A stretch of 64,000 nucleotides of DNA from Streptomyces resistomycificus (GCF_001514265.1 NZ_KQ948989.1:310001-374000); one strand, 5' to 3'. Numbered from the stretch's first letter, positions 24,637-33,854 are shown. The notes: a model not told the origin generated them from the sequence alone. Program-made: numbers and translations.

Positions 24637-27600
24637 ATGAGCAGTGCCGCGCAGTCTGGGCCCGAACAGGGCCACAACCGGGCGACTGTCGTGACCTTCT
24701 ACTCGCACAAGGGCGGAGTCGGGCGGACCATGGCTCTGGCCAATGTCGCCTGGCTTCTGGCTGATGCGGGGCATCGCGTCCTCATCGTCGACTGGGACCT
24801 GGAATCGCCCGGGCTGAACCGCTTCGTGCGGCCGTTCCTGCCCGACCCCGAACTGCGCGAGTCAACCGGCGTGGTGGAGATGATCCTGGACTACGGCCGG
24901 GCTGTGGACGCCCTGGAGGCCCGGGGGCTGTCCGGGGAGGTGTTCAGCGCCCGGCTGGCGGAGCTGCTGGAGCGGCACACCCAGGTCGGCAACCACACCG
25001 ACCGGCTCAAGTACCGGTTCACGCGGCCCGAGGGCCGTATGGACTTCCTCGGGCCGGGACTTCAGGACAGCCTCTACAGCGAACGGGTCGCGACCTTCGA
25101 GTGGAACCGCTTCTACCGGGAGCAGGGAGGCCGGCGCTTCGCGGAAGCACTGCGAGAGAGCCTGCGCACCAGCGACTACGACTACGTCCTCATCGACAGC
25201 CGCACAGGCCACTCCGACAACGCGAGCCTGTGCACGTTGATTCTGCCCGACGTGGTCGTCGTCGGTTTCAACCTCAGCAACCAGTCCATCGACGGCTCGG
25301 CCTCCGTCGCCCGCCAGGTGCGGGAGCGGTCCGCCGGTGGCGTCAGGGTCCTGCCGGTCCCCATGCGCGTGGACGACTCCAAACCGGAACAGGCCGAGCG
25401 TCGCAGGGCACGCGCCAGAAGTCAGTTCGAAGGCGCGTGCGGGCCGATTCTGCACAGCGGTGAGCTGCAGTATTGGCGCGAGGTCGAAGTCAAGCACCTG
25501 CCGAACCTCGCCTATGAGGAGGTACTCATCCCGTTCGCGCTGCCGAACTTCGAGCCCTCGGTGCAGAAGCAGGCGTACGAACGTCTCGCCCAGGAGATCA
25601 GCGGCGACCGCACGCTGCGCTTCGCGCCCCTCCCGGACACCGTCCGCTCCCAGTACATGGGGGCGTTCACCGAGGTGCCCGCACCGCCCCGCCTGGTGCG
25701 CTTGGTTTTCGAGCCGCAGGATCGTGCCTATGCGGACTGGATCCGCGCCGAGCTCAACGCGAACGCGGTGCCCTGCGACTTCGACCCGGGCCCCGAGGAC
25801 CGGGCCGCCCGCACGGACGCGCCGGGCACCTTTCTCGTCCTGATGTCCTCTGCCATGGTCTCCTCCCCGCAACTCACAGCACTGGCAGCACACTTGCCCA
25901 AGCAGGACGCCCTGGCCAACGGGGCGTGGGTGGACGTCGCCTGGCTCGAGGACGTCGAGGTCCAGAAGGCGTTTCGCAACCGGCCGGGCCCCAAGCTGTA
26001 CACACTGGACGAGGCATCCGCACGTACCGCCCTGCTGACCCACTACATCTCCGCCGAGCGGCGCCCCGCGGCCTGGGCGGACCGGCTGGGGCGCGGACCG
26101 CGCTTCCCCCGCAGGCACCCGCGGGAGTGGCATGTTCCGCATCAGCGCCAGGGCGAGTTCCTGGGCCGGGAAGGGTATCTGCGCCTCCTGCGGAACGCCC
26201 TGCAGCCCGGCGAAGCGGCCCAGCCGGTCGTGCTGCACGGGCAGGCCGGGGTGGGCAAGCGGACCCTCGCCACGGAGTACGTCCACCGGTTCGGCGCGGA
26301 CTACGACGTCGTGTGGTGGATGCCGGCCGACAGCGCCGATCGAGTCGAGCGGGAGCTGGTACTGCTCAGCGTGCGCCTCGGTGCCGCCCGGCCGTCCTCA
26401 CCGCGGGCCGTCGAGGCGCTGCGCGAGCAGCTCGAAGGCCGTCGCGCCGGGGCCGAACGCCTCCTCCTGGTCTACGACGACGCCCGCCACCCGGAGATGA
26501 TCGCCAGCCTGCTGATCAACAACCCCCACGTCCACCTGCTGATCACGTCCGAACATCTGGACTGGGGAGCCCTGGGCCGCCGTATCGACGTCGAACCACC
26601 CACAGCGGCCGAAGCCGTACGGTACCTGCGACGCAAAGCCCCCGACCTGACACCCGAACTCGCCGAACAGCTTGTGCGGTTGGGCGAGCCGCTGCCACAG
26701 CTGCTGGACCAGATGGCCGCCTATCTCAGGAGCACCGCCCGCCCGGCGCAGGAAGTCGTGGCCGAGCTCGCCCGGTCGATCGAGAGCCGACAGGCCGTGG
26801 GTCAGCACAACGCCTCGGCGGTGTGGCAGTCCGTCGTCGAGGACCTGGGCAAGGAACGTCCGGCCGCGCTGGACCTGATGAAGATGCTGACCGTCCTGTC
26901 CCCCGAGGGGGCGGGCTGGGAGTTGCTGGAATCACCGGCCGCCCTGGCCTTCCTGGGGCTGCCCGACGGTGCCGAAGGCCGTCGCCAGCTGGGCTTCGCG
27001 GCGCGCGGCCTCGTCAGCCGGTCCCAGGGCCGCATTTGTGAGAACGGTAAGCGGTTGAGGGCGGCTCGAATGAACCTCGCCTCGCAGCGTCAGGCCCTCA
27101 CTGACCAGGAGGCGGCGGAACTCGCCTCGCGCGTCCGACAGGTCCTGGCCGCCTACTCGCCCCCGGACGACCGTGTCGACGACCAGGACATGAACCCGTG
27201 TTACGCGGAACTGGACGCCCACGTCGAACCCTGCGGAGCGGCGGAGGACGACGACCCGGAAGTGCGCCGCTGGCTGGTCAACCAAGTGCGCTACCGGCGC
27301 CGCAGCCAGCGCCTCGACGCCGCGTTCACCCTGGCCCGCCGCCTGGACGAGGTATGGACCGCCCGGTCCTCGCCCGACGACGACACCCAGCAGCTGCTCC
27401 TGATGCGGCTGCGAGCGGAACTGGCCAACATCCACATGGACGCCGGACGCTACGCCGAGGCCGACCGCGTCAACGGCAAGGCACTGGAGGAACTGCGCCG
27501 GCTCCAGGATCTGGACGGCCATTTCACCCTGCGCAGCGCCCTGCCCCGCGGAGCCCAGCTCCGTGCGCTGGGTCGGCCACAGGACGCGCTCGCCGAGGAG

Positions 27601-28554
27601 CAGTCGACCCGGGAGGTCCTGCGCGCCCGTTACGGCCTGGACAACCACTTCACCCTGATGGCGTCCCACAACCTCGCCCTGTCCCTCGCCATGGTCGGCC
27701 TGCCCCAGGACTCCATGGAGCAGCACGAGGACGTCTACGCACGGCGGATACGGGTCAGCGGCGAACAGCATCCGCTGACCCTGCTCTCGTCCCTCTATGT
27801 GGGAACCCGGCTGCTCGAAGTCGGCCGCTACGAGGCCTCACTGACCCGTCTGCAAGATATCAACCGGGTCGTCAGGAGCCATGAGGACTTCGGCCCGTCC
27901 GATTTGATCACCCTGCGCACCGCCTTCGCGCTGGGCTCGACACTGCGGCACATCGCCGCGCTCTCCCCGAGCCTGTCCGACGGCGAACGACTCGACAAGG
28001 CGGACTCCGCCCGGATGTGCGACGTACAGGCCGTGGACGGGTTGGAGGCGTACGGCGGTCCCGAGCACCCCGAGACGCTGGCCGCGCGCGTCGCACTCGC
28101 CGCCGACCTGCGGCTCGTGGGCCGGACGTCGGAGGCGATGGACAGGGCGGAGCGGAACCTCGCCGCGTACCGGACATGGGGGGAGGAGCACCTCTTCACC
28201 CGTATCTGCGAAGTGAACCTCGCCCTGTGCCTGCGCGACACCGAGGACGAGACCGCCGCCGAGTACAGCGAGCGTGGTCTGACCGGCCTGCGCCGGATCC
28301 TGCACGTCGACCCGCGCCACCCGCTGGTCCTGATGGCCGCCGTGTGCCACGCCGACATGCTGGTCTTCACCGGCAACTCGCTGGCGGCACGGGAACTGTA
28401 CGAGCGCACCCACCAGGACCTGGGGGAGAGGCTCGGCACAGAGCACCCCCTCACCCTGGCCGTGGCCGCACAGCTGGGGCTGCGGGAGGACGCGGGGGGC
28501 CGAGCCCGCCCGGACGGCCGGGTCGGCGTCGAACTGGACATCCCCACCATCTGA
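24637..28554 (+). CDS. fxsT: FxSxx-COOH system ATPase/TPR protein FxsT
   Basis: 1305 aa. Residues about 16-270 form a ParA/MinD-type domain with deviant Walker A (SHKGGVGRT) and IVDWDLESPGLNR, then DYDYVLIDSRTG. Residues about 345-470 are a TIR-like region (LVFEPQDRAYADWI). About 500-760 is an NB-ARC module (EFLGREGYLRLLRNAL, P-loop GQAGVGKRTLA, LLLVYDDA). The rest is a tetratricopeptide array (LANIHMDAGRYAEADRVNGKAL, ASHNLALSLAMVGLPQDS, VALAADLRLVGRTSEAM). This order matches the FxSxx-COOH TPR family. ATG at 24637 has GGAG at 9 nt. The protein looks like a STAND switch or scaffold that could sense the modified peptide; that role is inferred. Confidence 0.9.
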   Translation: MSSAAQSGPEQGHNRATVVTFYSHKGGVGRTMALANVAWLLADAGHRVLIVDWDLESPGLNRFVRPFLPDPELRESTGVVEMILDYGRAVDALEARGLSGEVFSARLAELLERHTQVGNHTDRLKYRFTRPEGRMDFLGPGLQDSLYSERVATFEWNRFYREQGGRRFAEALRESLRTSDYDYVLIDSRTGHSDNASLCTLILPDVVVVGFNLSNQSIDGSASVARQVRERSAGGVRVLPVPMRVDDSKPEQAERRRARARSQFEGACGPILHSGELQYWREVEVKHLPNLAYEEVLIPFALPNFEPSVQKQAYERLAQEISGDRTLRFAPLPDTVRSQYMGAFTEVPAPPRLVRLVFEPQDRAYADWIRAELNANAVPCDFDPGPEDRAARTDAPGTFLVLMSSAMVSSPQLTALAAHLPKQDALANGAWVDVAWLEDVEVQKAFRNRPGPKLYTLDEASARTALLTHYISAERRPAAWADRLGRGPRFPRRHPREWHVPHQRQGEFLGREGYLRLLRNALQPGEAAQPVVLHGQAGVGKRTLATEYVHRFGADYDVVWWMPADSADRVERELVLLSVRLGAARPSSPRAVEALREQLEGRRAGAERLLLVYDDARHPEMIASLLINNPHVHLLITSEHLDWGALGRRIDVEPPTAAEAVRYLRRKAPDLTPELAEQLVRLGEPLPQLLDQMAAYLRSTARPAQEVVAELARSIESRQAVGQHNASAVWQSVVEDLGKERPAALDLMKMLTVLSPEGAGWELLESPAALAFLGLPDGAEGRRQLGFAARGLVSRSQGRICENGKRLRAARMNLASQRQALTDQEAAELASRVRQVLAAYSPPDDRVDDQDMNPCYAELDAHVEPCGAAEDDDPEVRRWLVNQVRYRRRSQRLDAAFTLARRLDEVWTARSSPDDDTQQLLLMRLRAELANIHMDAGRYAEADRVNGKALEELRRLQDLDGHFTLRSALPRGAQLRALGRPQDALAEEQSTREVLRARYGLDNHFTLMASHNLALSLAMVGLPQDSMEQHEDVYARRIRVSGEQHPLTLLSSLYVGTRLLEVGRYEASLTRLQDINRVVRSHEDFGPSDLITLRTAFALGSTLRHIAALSPSLSDGERLDKADSARMCDVQAVDGLEAYGGPEHPETLAARVALAADLRLVGRTSEAMDRAERNLAAYRTWGEEHLFTRICEVNLALCLRDTEDETAAEYSERGLTGLRRILHVDPRHPLVLMAAVCHADMLVFTGNSLAARELYERTHQDLGERLGTEHPLTLAVAAQLGLREDAGGRARPDGRVGVELDIPTI

Positions 28555-28582
28555 GGTAAACGCACAGAACAAGGAGTATCCG

Positions 28583-29440
28583 ATGGAGTACCCGTGGACG
28601 ACGTCCATCGGTGTCCCGCACACGGTGGCAGTGCTCTCCGCCGCACCTGGCAGTGGAGCGACGCTGCTTACGGCTGCGGCCGGTCTGCTCATCGACTACG
28701 CAGTGGGCCGCGTAGGACAGTCCGTGATCCTGATGGACGCGGACGCGGACGCGGCCACGGACACGGACACGGAGACCGACGGCGGCGGGCTGACCGACCT
28801 GACCCGGTTCTGGAAGACGGTGTCCGACGCCGAGGTGGACGGTCTCCTCGGATTCGCCCAGGACCGCATCGGACTGGCCGAGCGCTCCGTGCTCCCCTAC
28901 ATGCGCCACGTCTACACCGGTTCGCGACGTCAGGACATGGCACTGTTCGCCCTCGGCCCCGAGGACGACCTCGGCGGACTCCCGTCGGACGAGACGCTCT
29001 TGCCCGTCGTCGGCGCCGCGCTCACCAGACTCTCGGAGCTCCAGGGCTGCCTGATCGTCGACTGCGGCGCCGGCCGTACCTCGCTCACCCTGGAAGTGTG
29101 CCGCCGCCTCGAACACATCATCGTGATAGGCGGGCCCGGGCCACAGGGCGGCGAGGACACCGCCGGGCTCCTGTCCTGGCTGACGGAACACGGCCTGGGT
29201 GCCAAGGTGCTCGGCTGGGTGTGCAACGACCCGAGCGGTACACACCCCGGCACAGCGAGCCCCGCCGAGGCGGGCCCCGCGCTGATGCGGCTGCCGTACG
29301 ACCGCAGCGCCGCAGACACGGTCGCCCTGGGGCGGCTGCCGGAGCGCACGACAAGTCCACTTCTTCAGGCTCTGTGCGAGCAGCTGCTGGCACTGTGGCC
29401 GGACGTTCTGAACGACGGGTCATGGGGGAGAGATGAGTGA
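28583..29440 (+). CDS. ParA/MinD-fold protein without the P-loop lysine
   Basis: 285 aa. VAVLSAAPGSGATLLTAAAGLLI occupies the site of a deviant Walker A, but the signature and catalytic lysines are replaced (GSGAT). VILMDADADAA, GCLIVDCGAGRTSL, EHIIVIGGPGPQGGEDTAGLLSWL and LGWVCNDPSG follow the ParA/MinD fold. A short Asp/Thr-rich insert (residues about 53-66) is unusual. It is probably a non-hydrolysing relative. It follows fxsT by 28 nt with AAGGAG 7 nt before the ATG, and overlaps the next gene by 8 nt, so it is part of the fxs operon. Confidence 0.75.
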   Translation: MEYPWTTSIGVPHTVAVLSAAPGSGATLLTAAAGLLIDYAVGRVGQSVILMDADADAATDTDTETDGGGLTDLTRFWKTVSDAEVDGLLGFAQDRIGLAERSVLPYMRHVYTGSRRQDMALFALGPEDDLGGLPSDETLLPVVGAALTRLSELQGCLIVDCGAGRTSLTLEVCRRLEHIIVIGGPGPQGGEDTAGLLSWLTEHGLGAKVLGWVCNDPSGTHPGTASPAEAGPALMRLPYDRSAADTVALGRLPERTTSPLLQALCEQLLALWPDVLNDGSWGRDE

Positions 29441-30455
29441 CACCAGGGGACGACAGGCTTCCGTGGCAGCACCGGAGGTGCGCCGCGCACCTCATGTGAC
29501 CGACGACAGCAACGCGAACATCAGACTGTGCGGCACGACGCTGAGCGAGAACGGTCTCCATCATGTCGCGGAGTACCGCTGGGGCGTCTTCAACTACTCG
29601 GTCGACGTCCTGGACCGGCTCCCCGCGTCCGCGGGCAGTGGATTCGGCGGTACGGAGATCGAGAGCCGACGGGGGACGTTCATCCGTCTGGGCCGCCAGC
29701 TCCACTACATCCTGGGCCGCATGGACCACGTGCTGCGCTCGGTCGACAGCGGCCGGCTCATCCGCAGCGTGCTCCAGTTCGGCGACGGAGCGGTCTTCCA
29801 CTACCACTTCCGCGCGGACAACTACTTCACCGGTGTCTCCCTCGGCGCGGACGCCGTCGAGGCGGGCGATCGGGCCATGGCCGACCTCGTAGCCGCGTTG
29901 AACGACCGGATCGGCGTCCCCAGGCCCAACCCGGGCGGCTTCCTCACCGAGTCGTCCCCTCCGCGGACGGATCAGTGGCTCTCCACCAAGAAACGGCACC
30001 TGGTCAGGGAAGGAGACTGGGGAGAGTCGGACTCTCCCGTTCTCACCCACTGCCGCGACGCGGTGACCGCGCAGGCACTGCACTACGCAGGCTACTTCGC
30101 ACCGGGCATCGGCCGCTTGAGCGCGGACGCCTTCAACCATCCCGACCTGTCCGCGTTCTTCGACGGCCTCACCCGCGACGAGCGCCGCACCCACTACGCG
30201 GAGCTGGGCGAACGCCTGCATTACGTGGTGGCCCGGCTGAACCAGTCCCTGCGCGCGGTGATGCCGGGCAAACTCACGCGTGTCGTGCTCGACGTGGAAG
30301 AGGGCGCCCTGTTCTACGTCGACCGGGCCGACGGCCACTTCCTGCTGGGCGTCACCCTCGACCAGAGCCGAGTGGCCCTGGCCGACCAGCAGATGAACCG
30401 GCTCGTACAGGGCATGTCGGCCACGCCGGGTGAAAAACCGAACGAAAAGCTCTGA
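29433..30455 (+). CDS. Duplicated Roadblock/LC7-like protein, end of the fxs operon
   Basis: 340 aa. It contains two similar units. The first is about residues 86-165 (LGRQLHYILGRMDHVLRSV ... LIRSVLQFGDGAVFHYHFRADNYFTGVSL). The second is about 252-330 (LGERLHYVVARLNQSLRAV ... RVVLDVEEGALFYVDRADGHFLLGVTL ... MNRLVQ). The strand pattern of the second half resembles the Roadblock/LC7 proteins that partner small GTPases in actinomycetes. The family call is my inference from pattern, not a strong motif. ATG at 29433 has GGGGGAG about 5 nt upstream. Pairing with a degenerate ParA-like protein suggests a two-component switch next to FxsT. Confidence 0.6.
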   Translation: MSDTRGRQASVAAPEVRRAPHVTDDSNANIRLCGTTLSENGLHHVAEYRWGVFNYSVDVLDRLPASAGSGFGGTEIESRRGTFIRLGRQLHYILGRMDHVLRSVDSGRLIRSVLQFGDGAVFHYHFRADNYFTGVSLGADAVEAGDRAMADLVAALNDRIGVPRPNPGGFLTESSPPRTDQWLSTKKRHLVREGDWGESDSPVLTHCRDAVTAQALHYAGYFAPGIGRLSADAFNHPDLSAFFDGLTRDERRTHYAELGERLHYVVARLNQSLRAVMPGKLTRVVLDVEEGALFYVDRADGHFLLGVTLDQSRVALADQQMNRLVQGMSATPGEKPNEKL

Positions 30456-30587
30456 CTCGGATCGCCGCGGGTGACCAAACGCTCACGCGGGTACGTCGTA
30501 AGTGCGAACCGAGTGCATTCGGTCCCGGCGCGCACCCCCGGCTGGGATGCTCATCGCTGTGGGGAGTCGGCCGGATCGGAGCGAGCC

Positions 30588-31991
30588 GTGACAAGCACGC
30601 TGAAAGCCGCACGTCATCTGAGCGTCATGCTCGCGGTGCTCGGCCTCGGTTGGGCAGTGTCGGCCGCCACCGGCCTCGACACCCTTACCGACACTGCGGC
30701 TTATCCGCTCGCCATCGCGGCGCTGCTCGCAGTCGGCCTGTTCGGATCGACCTCGGGCATCGATCTCGCCGAGGCACGCGACGACCTGCGCACGCTGATC
30801 CTCGCGGTCACCGTCGGGGTCCTCGCCAAAGCGGCGCTGATCGTTCCCGTGCTGTGGCTCACCGTCGACCAGCCGGCCTACGTCCTCCTCGCGATCACGG
30901 TCGCCCAGATCGACCCTCTGTCGGTGGCCGCGCTCCGGACACGGTCCAGGATGTCCGAGCGGGCAAAGACGGTGCTGTCCGTCTGGGCCGCCTTCGACGA
31001 CCCGGTCACCGTTCTGCTCACCGCCTACCTGGCGCCGCTGGCGTTGAGCACCCTGAACGGCGGCGACTCCTCCGAACTGCCTGTGCCACCAGACTCGTAC
31101 GCCCTGACCACGGCAGGGAACGCGGGCCTGGCCGTCGTGGCCGCGCTCGCTTGGTACCTCCTGCGGCGACGGGACGGCCGGCCGGCCTCCTGGTGGCGCA
31201 CCGCTGCCTCCCTCATCGTGCTCGGTGGCATCCTCACCGCGGCCACCGTGTACGGATGGATGCTCGGCGTGGCGGTCGTCGGCCTCTTCTACCGCCCGCC
31301 CGCCCTGTTCGCGGCCCTCGACCGGATCATGCGCACCGCCTACTACGCGGCGCTGCTGGGCCTGGGCATGCTGCTGGTCGACGGCGTCGAGCCAGGACCT
31401 GGCATCGTGCTGGGCATGGCCGCCTTCGTCGCACAGATGATCGTCGGCTGGATCATCGCCCGGAACCTGAAGCCCTTCGACCGCATCTCCCTGGCACTCG
31501 GCCAGCAGAACGGCGTGACCGCCGTGGTCCTGGCCCTCTCCCTCAAACCGGCCCTGCCCCGCACGGTCGCCCTCGTCGCCCCGGCCATCGTCACCATCAA
31601 CATCCTGCACCTTCTGGCGAACGAGGCCTGGAACCGGCGACAACCCCCCCTCGAGCCGGAGCCGGACGGCCCGCCACCGCCGAACCCCTACGGGGTCAAC
31701 AGCGATGCCGGCGACCCTGTCTCCCCGGCCGACGACCAGCCCGCGCCCTCCGATCCCGGCCACGACCACCCGGGCACCGATCCTGAACGGACGGGCAGCG
31801 GCCGCGGCGCGCCGCGGGAATCCGGAGCCCACGTCCGCGCCCGCGCAGCCGAGGGTGCGGACCTCGCGGTCCACGCGCACTTCGCGGACCTGCACGGGGT
31901 GTACGACATCAACGGCGGCATCGGCCCGGGCCAACAGGTCATCGCCGGGCGCCCGGCCCGCGAGTCCGACGACAGCGAGGAAGGCCCCTGA
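30588..31991 (+). CDS. Cation:proton antiporter (CPA-type membrane transporter)
   Basis: 467 aa. About ten to twelve hydrophobic helices span residues 8-370 (VMLAVLGLGWAVSAATGL, LAIAALLAVGLFGSTSGIDL, AITVAQIDPLSVAALRTRSRMS, VWAAFDDPVTVLLTAYLAPL, MAAFVAQMIVGWIIARNL, LALGQQNGVTAVVLALSL). The A-F-D-D-P-V segment is typical of the CPA ion-binding core. A hydrophilic Pro/Asp/His-rich cytoplasmic tail of about 90 residues follows. GTG at 30588 is chosen because GGAG lies 6 nt upstream. It would exchange Na+ or K+ for protons; ion choice is unknown. The IS remnant begins 10 bp after its stop. Confidence 0.85.
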   Translation: MTSTLKAARHLSVMLAVLGLGWAVSAATGLDTLTDTAAYPLAIAALLAVGLFGSTSGIDLAEARDDLRTLILAVTVGVLAKAALIVPVLWLTVDQPAYVLLAITVAQIDPLSVAALRTRSRMSERAKTVLSVWAAFDDPVTVLLTAYLAPLALSTLNGGDSSELPVPPDSYALTTAGNAGLAVVAALAWYLLRRRDGRPASWWRTAASLIVLGGILTAATVYGWMLGVAVVGLFYRPPALFAALDRIMRTAYYAALLGLGMLLVDGVEPGPGIVLGMAAFVAQMIVGWIIARNLKPFDRISLALGQQNGVTAVVLALSLKPALPRTVALVAPAIVTINILHLLANEAWNRRQPPLEPEPDGPPPPNPYGVNSDAGDPVSPADDQPAPSDPGHDHPGTDPERTGSGRGAPRESGAHVRARAAEGADLAVHAHFADLHGVYDINGGIGPGQQVIAGRPARESDDSEEGP

Positions 31992-32000
31992 GGGGGCGTT

Positions 32001-32200
32001 AAACCGTTCGAGGTCAAGCCGTCCCTTGAAGGTCTCGACGGTCTCGCGGGAGCGGCCGCATTCCACCGGGGTGGAGTCCACGACCCATTCGTCGTCGCTC
32101 CACCACCGAGGTGCCACGGGGCCGGATCGAGACGCTCCTTCAGCATGTCGTCGGTCGTCGCATAGAGTCCTGTCGCGAGGGTGCCCACATCGTTCGTCAC
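32001..32200 (-). pseudogene. Internally deleted IS982-like transposase remnant
   Basis: Read leftward from a GTG at 32200, three pieces of one transposase are joined. An N-terminal piece (TLATGLYATTDDMLKE) is followed in another frame by the catalytic-core piece DEWVVDSTPVECGRSRETV, then directly by a C-terminal piece ETFKGRLDLERF. In intact streptomycete IS982-family transposases, as I remember them, these pieces are separated by roughly 90 and 150 residues. So at least two internal deletions have occurred and the gene is dead. No terminal inverted repeats are clear. It marks a past insertion at the junction between the antiporter and the defence island. Confidence 0.75.
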
Positions 32201-32270
32201 AAAACGATCTTGGACACCCTCGTTCTCGTCTCCGCAGGCACCCCTTGGACCACACCACCAGGAGGAACCA

Positions 32271-32660
32271 GTGTCATACCCGCCACTGCTCACCCCCGAG
32301 GAGAAGCTCGCCGACGCGAAGAAGCTGTTGAGCCTCCCGCGTATCGTCGTGATCTGCGGCTCCACCCGCTTCATGGCCGAGATGAACGAGGCCGATCTGC
32401 GGGAGACCAAGGCCGGAAAGATTGTCGTCAAGCCGGGCTGTGACATGAAGTCGCCGCACGAACTGTGGTCCGATCCTGTCGAGGCCGAGGCGCTGAAGGT
32501 TCGACTCGACGATCTGCACCGGGCGAAGGTCCGGCTCGCTGATGAGGTGCTTGTAGTCGGCGACTACATCGGAGACAGCACCCGAGCCGAAATCGCCTAC
32601 GCCCGGTCGCTGGGCAAGCCCGTGCGGTTCACGCACCCCGAAGTCGACCCTGACGCCTGA
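32271..32660 (+). CDS. Nucleoside 2-deoxyribosyltransferase-like small protein
   Basis: 129 aa. The core is a flavodoxin/Rossmann-like fold: IVVICGSTRFMAEMNEADL at the N-terminus, a helix LDDLHRAKVRLADEVLVVGDYIGDSTRAEIAYARSLGKPVRF at the end (quoted in part only as a region, residues about 80-120). The G-D-x-I-G-x-S-T-R-x-E pattern recalls DUF4406 and nucleoside deoxyribosyltransferase-type proteins. GTG at 32271 follows a perfect GGAGG at 6 nt. It stands alone between the IS remnant and the decayed helicase gene. Substrate unknown. Confidence 0.75.
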   Translation: MSYPPLLTPEEKLADAKKLLSLPRIVVICGSTRFMAEMNEADLRETKAGKIVVKPGCDMKSPHELWSDPVEAEALKVRLDDLHRAKVRLADEVLVVGDYIGDSTRAEIAYARSLGKPVRFTHPEVDPDA

Positions 32661-32876
32661 CCGCCCGCCGCCCACCCCACACCCTCCGCAGGCATCCCCT
32701 GGAATTGATCATCTAGAAGAACCCAAGTTTCTTCGGACTGTATGAAACGAGGATGTTCTTCGTCTGCTGGTGGTACACGGTCTTGCCCACCTCTGACCTG
32801 CGGCAACGGGTGGAATCTCCTTGCGGATAACTGAGTTGGTCCGCCCCTGGTCCGGATCTTGGTGCGCGGTGCCAAG
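32661..32876. other. Short gene-free stretch of lower G+C
   Basis: No supported gene. Base composition is visibly less G+C-rich than the flanks. A small inverted repeat GAAGAA-cccaagt-TTCTTC lies at about 32715-32733. A leftward open frame here contains V-G-K-T but no P-loop context, so I do not call it. Confidence 0.4.
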
Positions 32877-33748
32877 TCACGCCCGCGGTAGTAGGCATGG
32901 CCCAGGTAGGCGGAACCGTGTTCTGTCGTTCATGTGGTCCAAATCGACGTCGTTCACGCAGGTGGAGCCCTTGCAGAACTTTTGTGCCCAGTTCGGCAGG
33001 TAGTTCTTCCGAGCCGGCCGCAGGCTGTTCATCATCTGAAACGGCCTGGTCGTCGACGTTTCCGCCAGCGAGTCTGAGGCCGCGGAGTGGATCAGGTCAC
33101 TGTTGACTTGCTCGACCGCCTTTGCGGTGACCGCTCCTGCCGGCGGGCTCAATCCGGCGCTGACCGCTTTGGCCGCCGTGTTCAGCCCGCCTTTCGCTGT
33201 ACTGATAGCCAGCCGGGACACGAGCCCCGCAACCGGGCCGAGGCCCGACGGTGGTGACTCCCGGTCGCGCAGCGGCTGGCGCTCGACCTTGACCCTTTCC
33301 GTTCCCGAGGTCGAGCAGGTGTTGCAGCAGATGTGTGCTGTCTTCCTCCAAGCCGACCAGCCAGCCGTCGTCATGCGGTCCGGGTTCCAGGGTCTGTCCC
33401 AATGTCCAGGCGCAGGAGGACAACGTGACGCTGTCCTTGATCAGCCGTCCTTCTTCGTTCACGGTGAAGCACAACACGGCGCCGTCGCCACCGATCCGAC
33501 CATCGAAGTCCTCGCCGGCATCCGGTGTGCGGAACGCTTTCCCGCAGTACGTTGCGCACTTTGTCGACGGCGAAGACCCCGGCGTGCACGGTGTGCCGCC
33601 ACTGGGAACCGGCTTCCCACGGCAGTGGCCGCCCCTGCTGTACAGCGAACTTGTTCTGGCTCGGATTGGCCGGGTCCACCTTTGGCGGGCTGACGTATTC
33701 AACCGCTCACCAGAAACGAACGATCTGCGCTTGCCAGTGCCACTCCAT
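32877..33748 (-). pseudogene. Decayed N-terminal part of a large AAA/SF1-type helicase gene
   Basis: Leftward from ATG 33748 the frame reads 13 codons (MEWHWQAQIVRFW), hits TGA at 33709-33707, then continues in the same frame with AVEYVSPPKVDPANPSQNKF and GRPLPWEAG...HTVHAGVFAVDKVRNVL. Near 33540 the reading jumps to a second frame (DFDGRIGGDGAVLCFTVNEEGR, LSSCAWTLGQTLEPG, WLVGLEED). Near 33300 it jumps to a third frame that stays open to 32877 with high third-position G/C. The first two parts resemble the N-terminus of long AAA-domain helicases common in actinomycetes, from memory. No P-loop survives. The last 140 residues are not recognised. Confidence 0.6.
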
Positions 33749-33809
33749 TCCTGACCGATTGACGGTCCATCCGCCCCTCCGAGATCGCTGATCTTCGGGG
33801 CCGTCGCAG

Positions 33810-33830
33810 AGGCAAGAGGCAAGAGGCAAG
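33810..33830. repeat. Three tandem copies of AGGCAAG
   Basis: AGGCAAG is repeated three times at 33810-33816, 33817-33823 and 33824-33830, ending 9 bp before the GTTGAC palindrome. Confidence 0.9.
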
Positions 33831-33839
33831 CTGCTGCTT

Positions 33840-33854
33840 GTTGACGTCGTCAAC
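33840..33854 (+). promoter_or_regulatory. GTTGAC palindrome upstream of the methylase-like gene
   Basis: GTTGACGTCGTCAAC is a perfect 7-bp inverted repeat around a central T. Its reverse complement differs from the element at 46869-46855 at only two positions, and it is followed like that one by GAG. It lies 46-60 bp before the possible starts of the next gene. A -10 box at 18-nt spacing is not obvious here, unlike the two other copies. Confidence 0.55.

Noticed and set aside
24350..24640. Possible frameshift in the FxsC-like gene, because another frame ends in a stop overlapping the fxsT ATG
   Set aside because: Third-position G/C remains high in the original frame up to its own stop at 24611, so I kept the gene intact.
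30483..32258. A 591-codon reverse open frame spanning the antiporter
   Set aside because: Antisense to a well-supported membrane transporter; only its start region overlaps the transposase remnant, which is described separately.
32713..32898. Reverse frame containing V-G-K-T, at first sight a P-loop
   Set aside because: The preceding glycine-rich context and hydrophobic strand are missing, and the frame is short and isolated.
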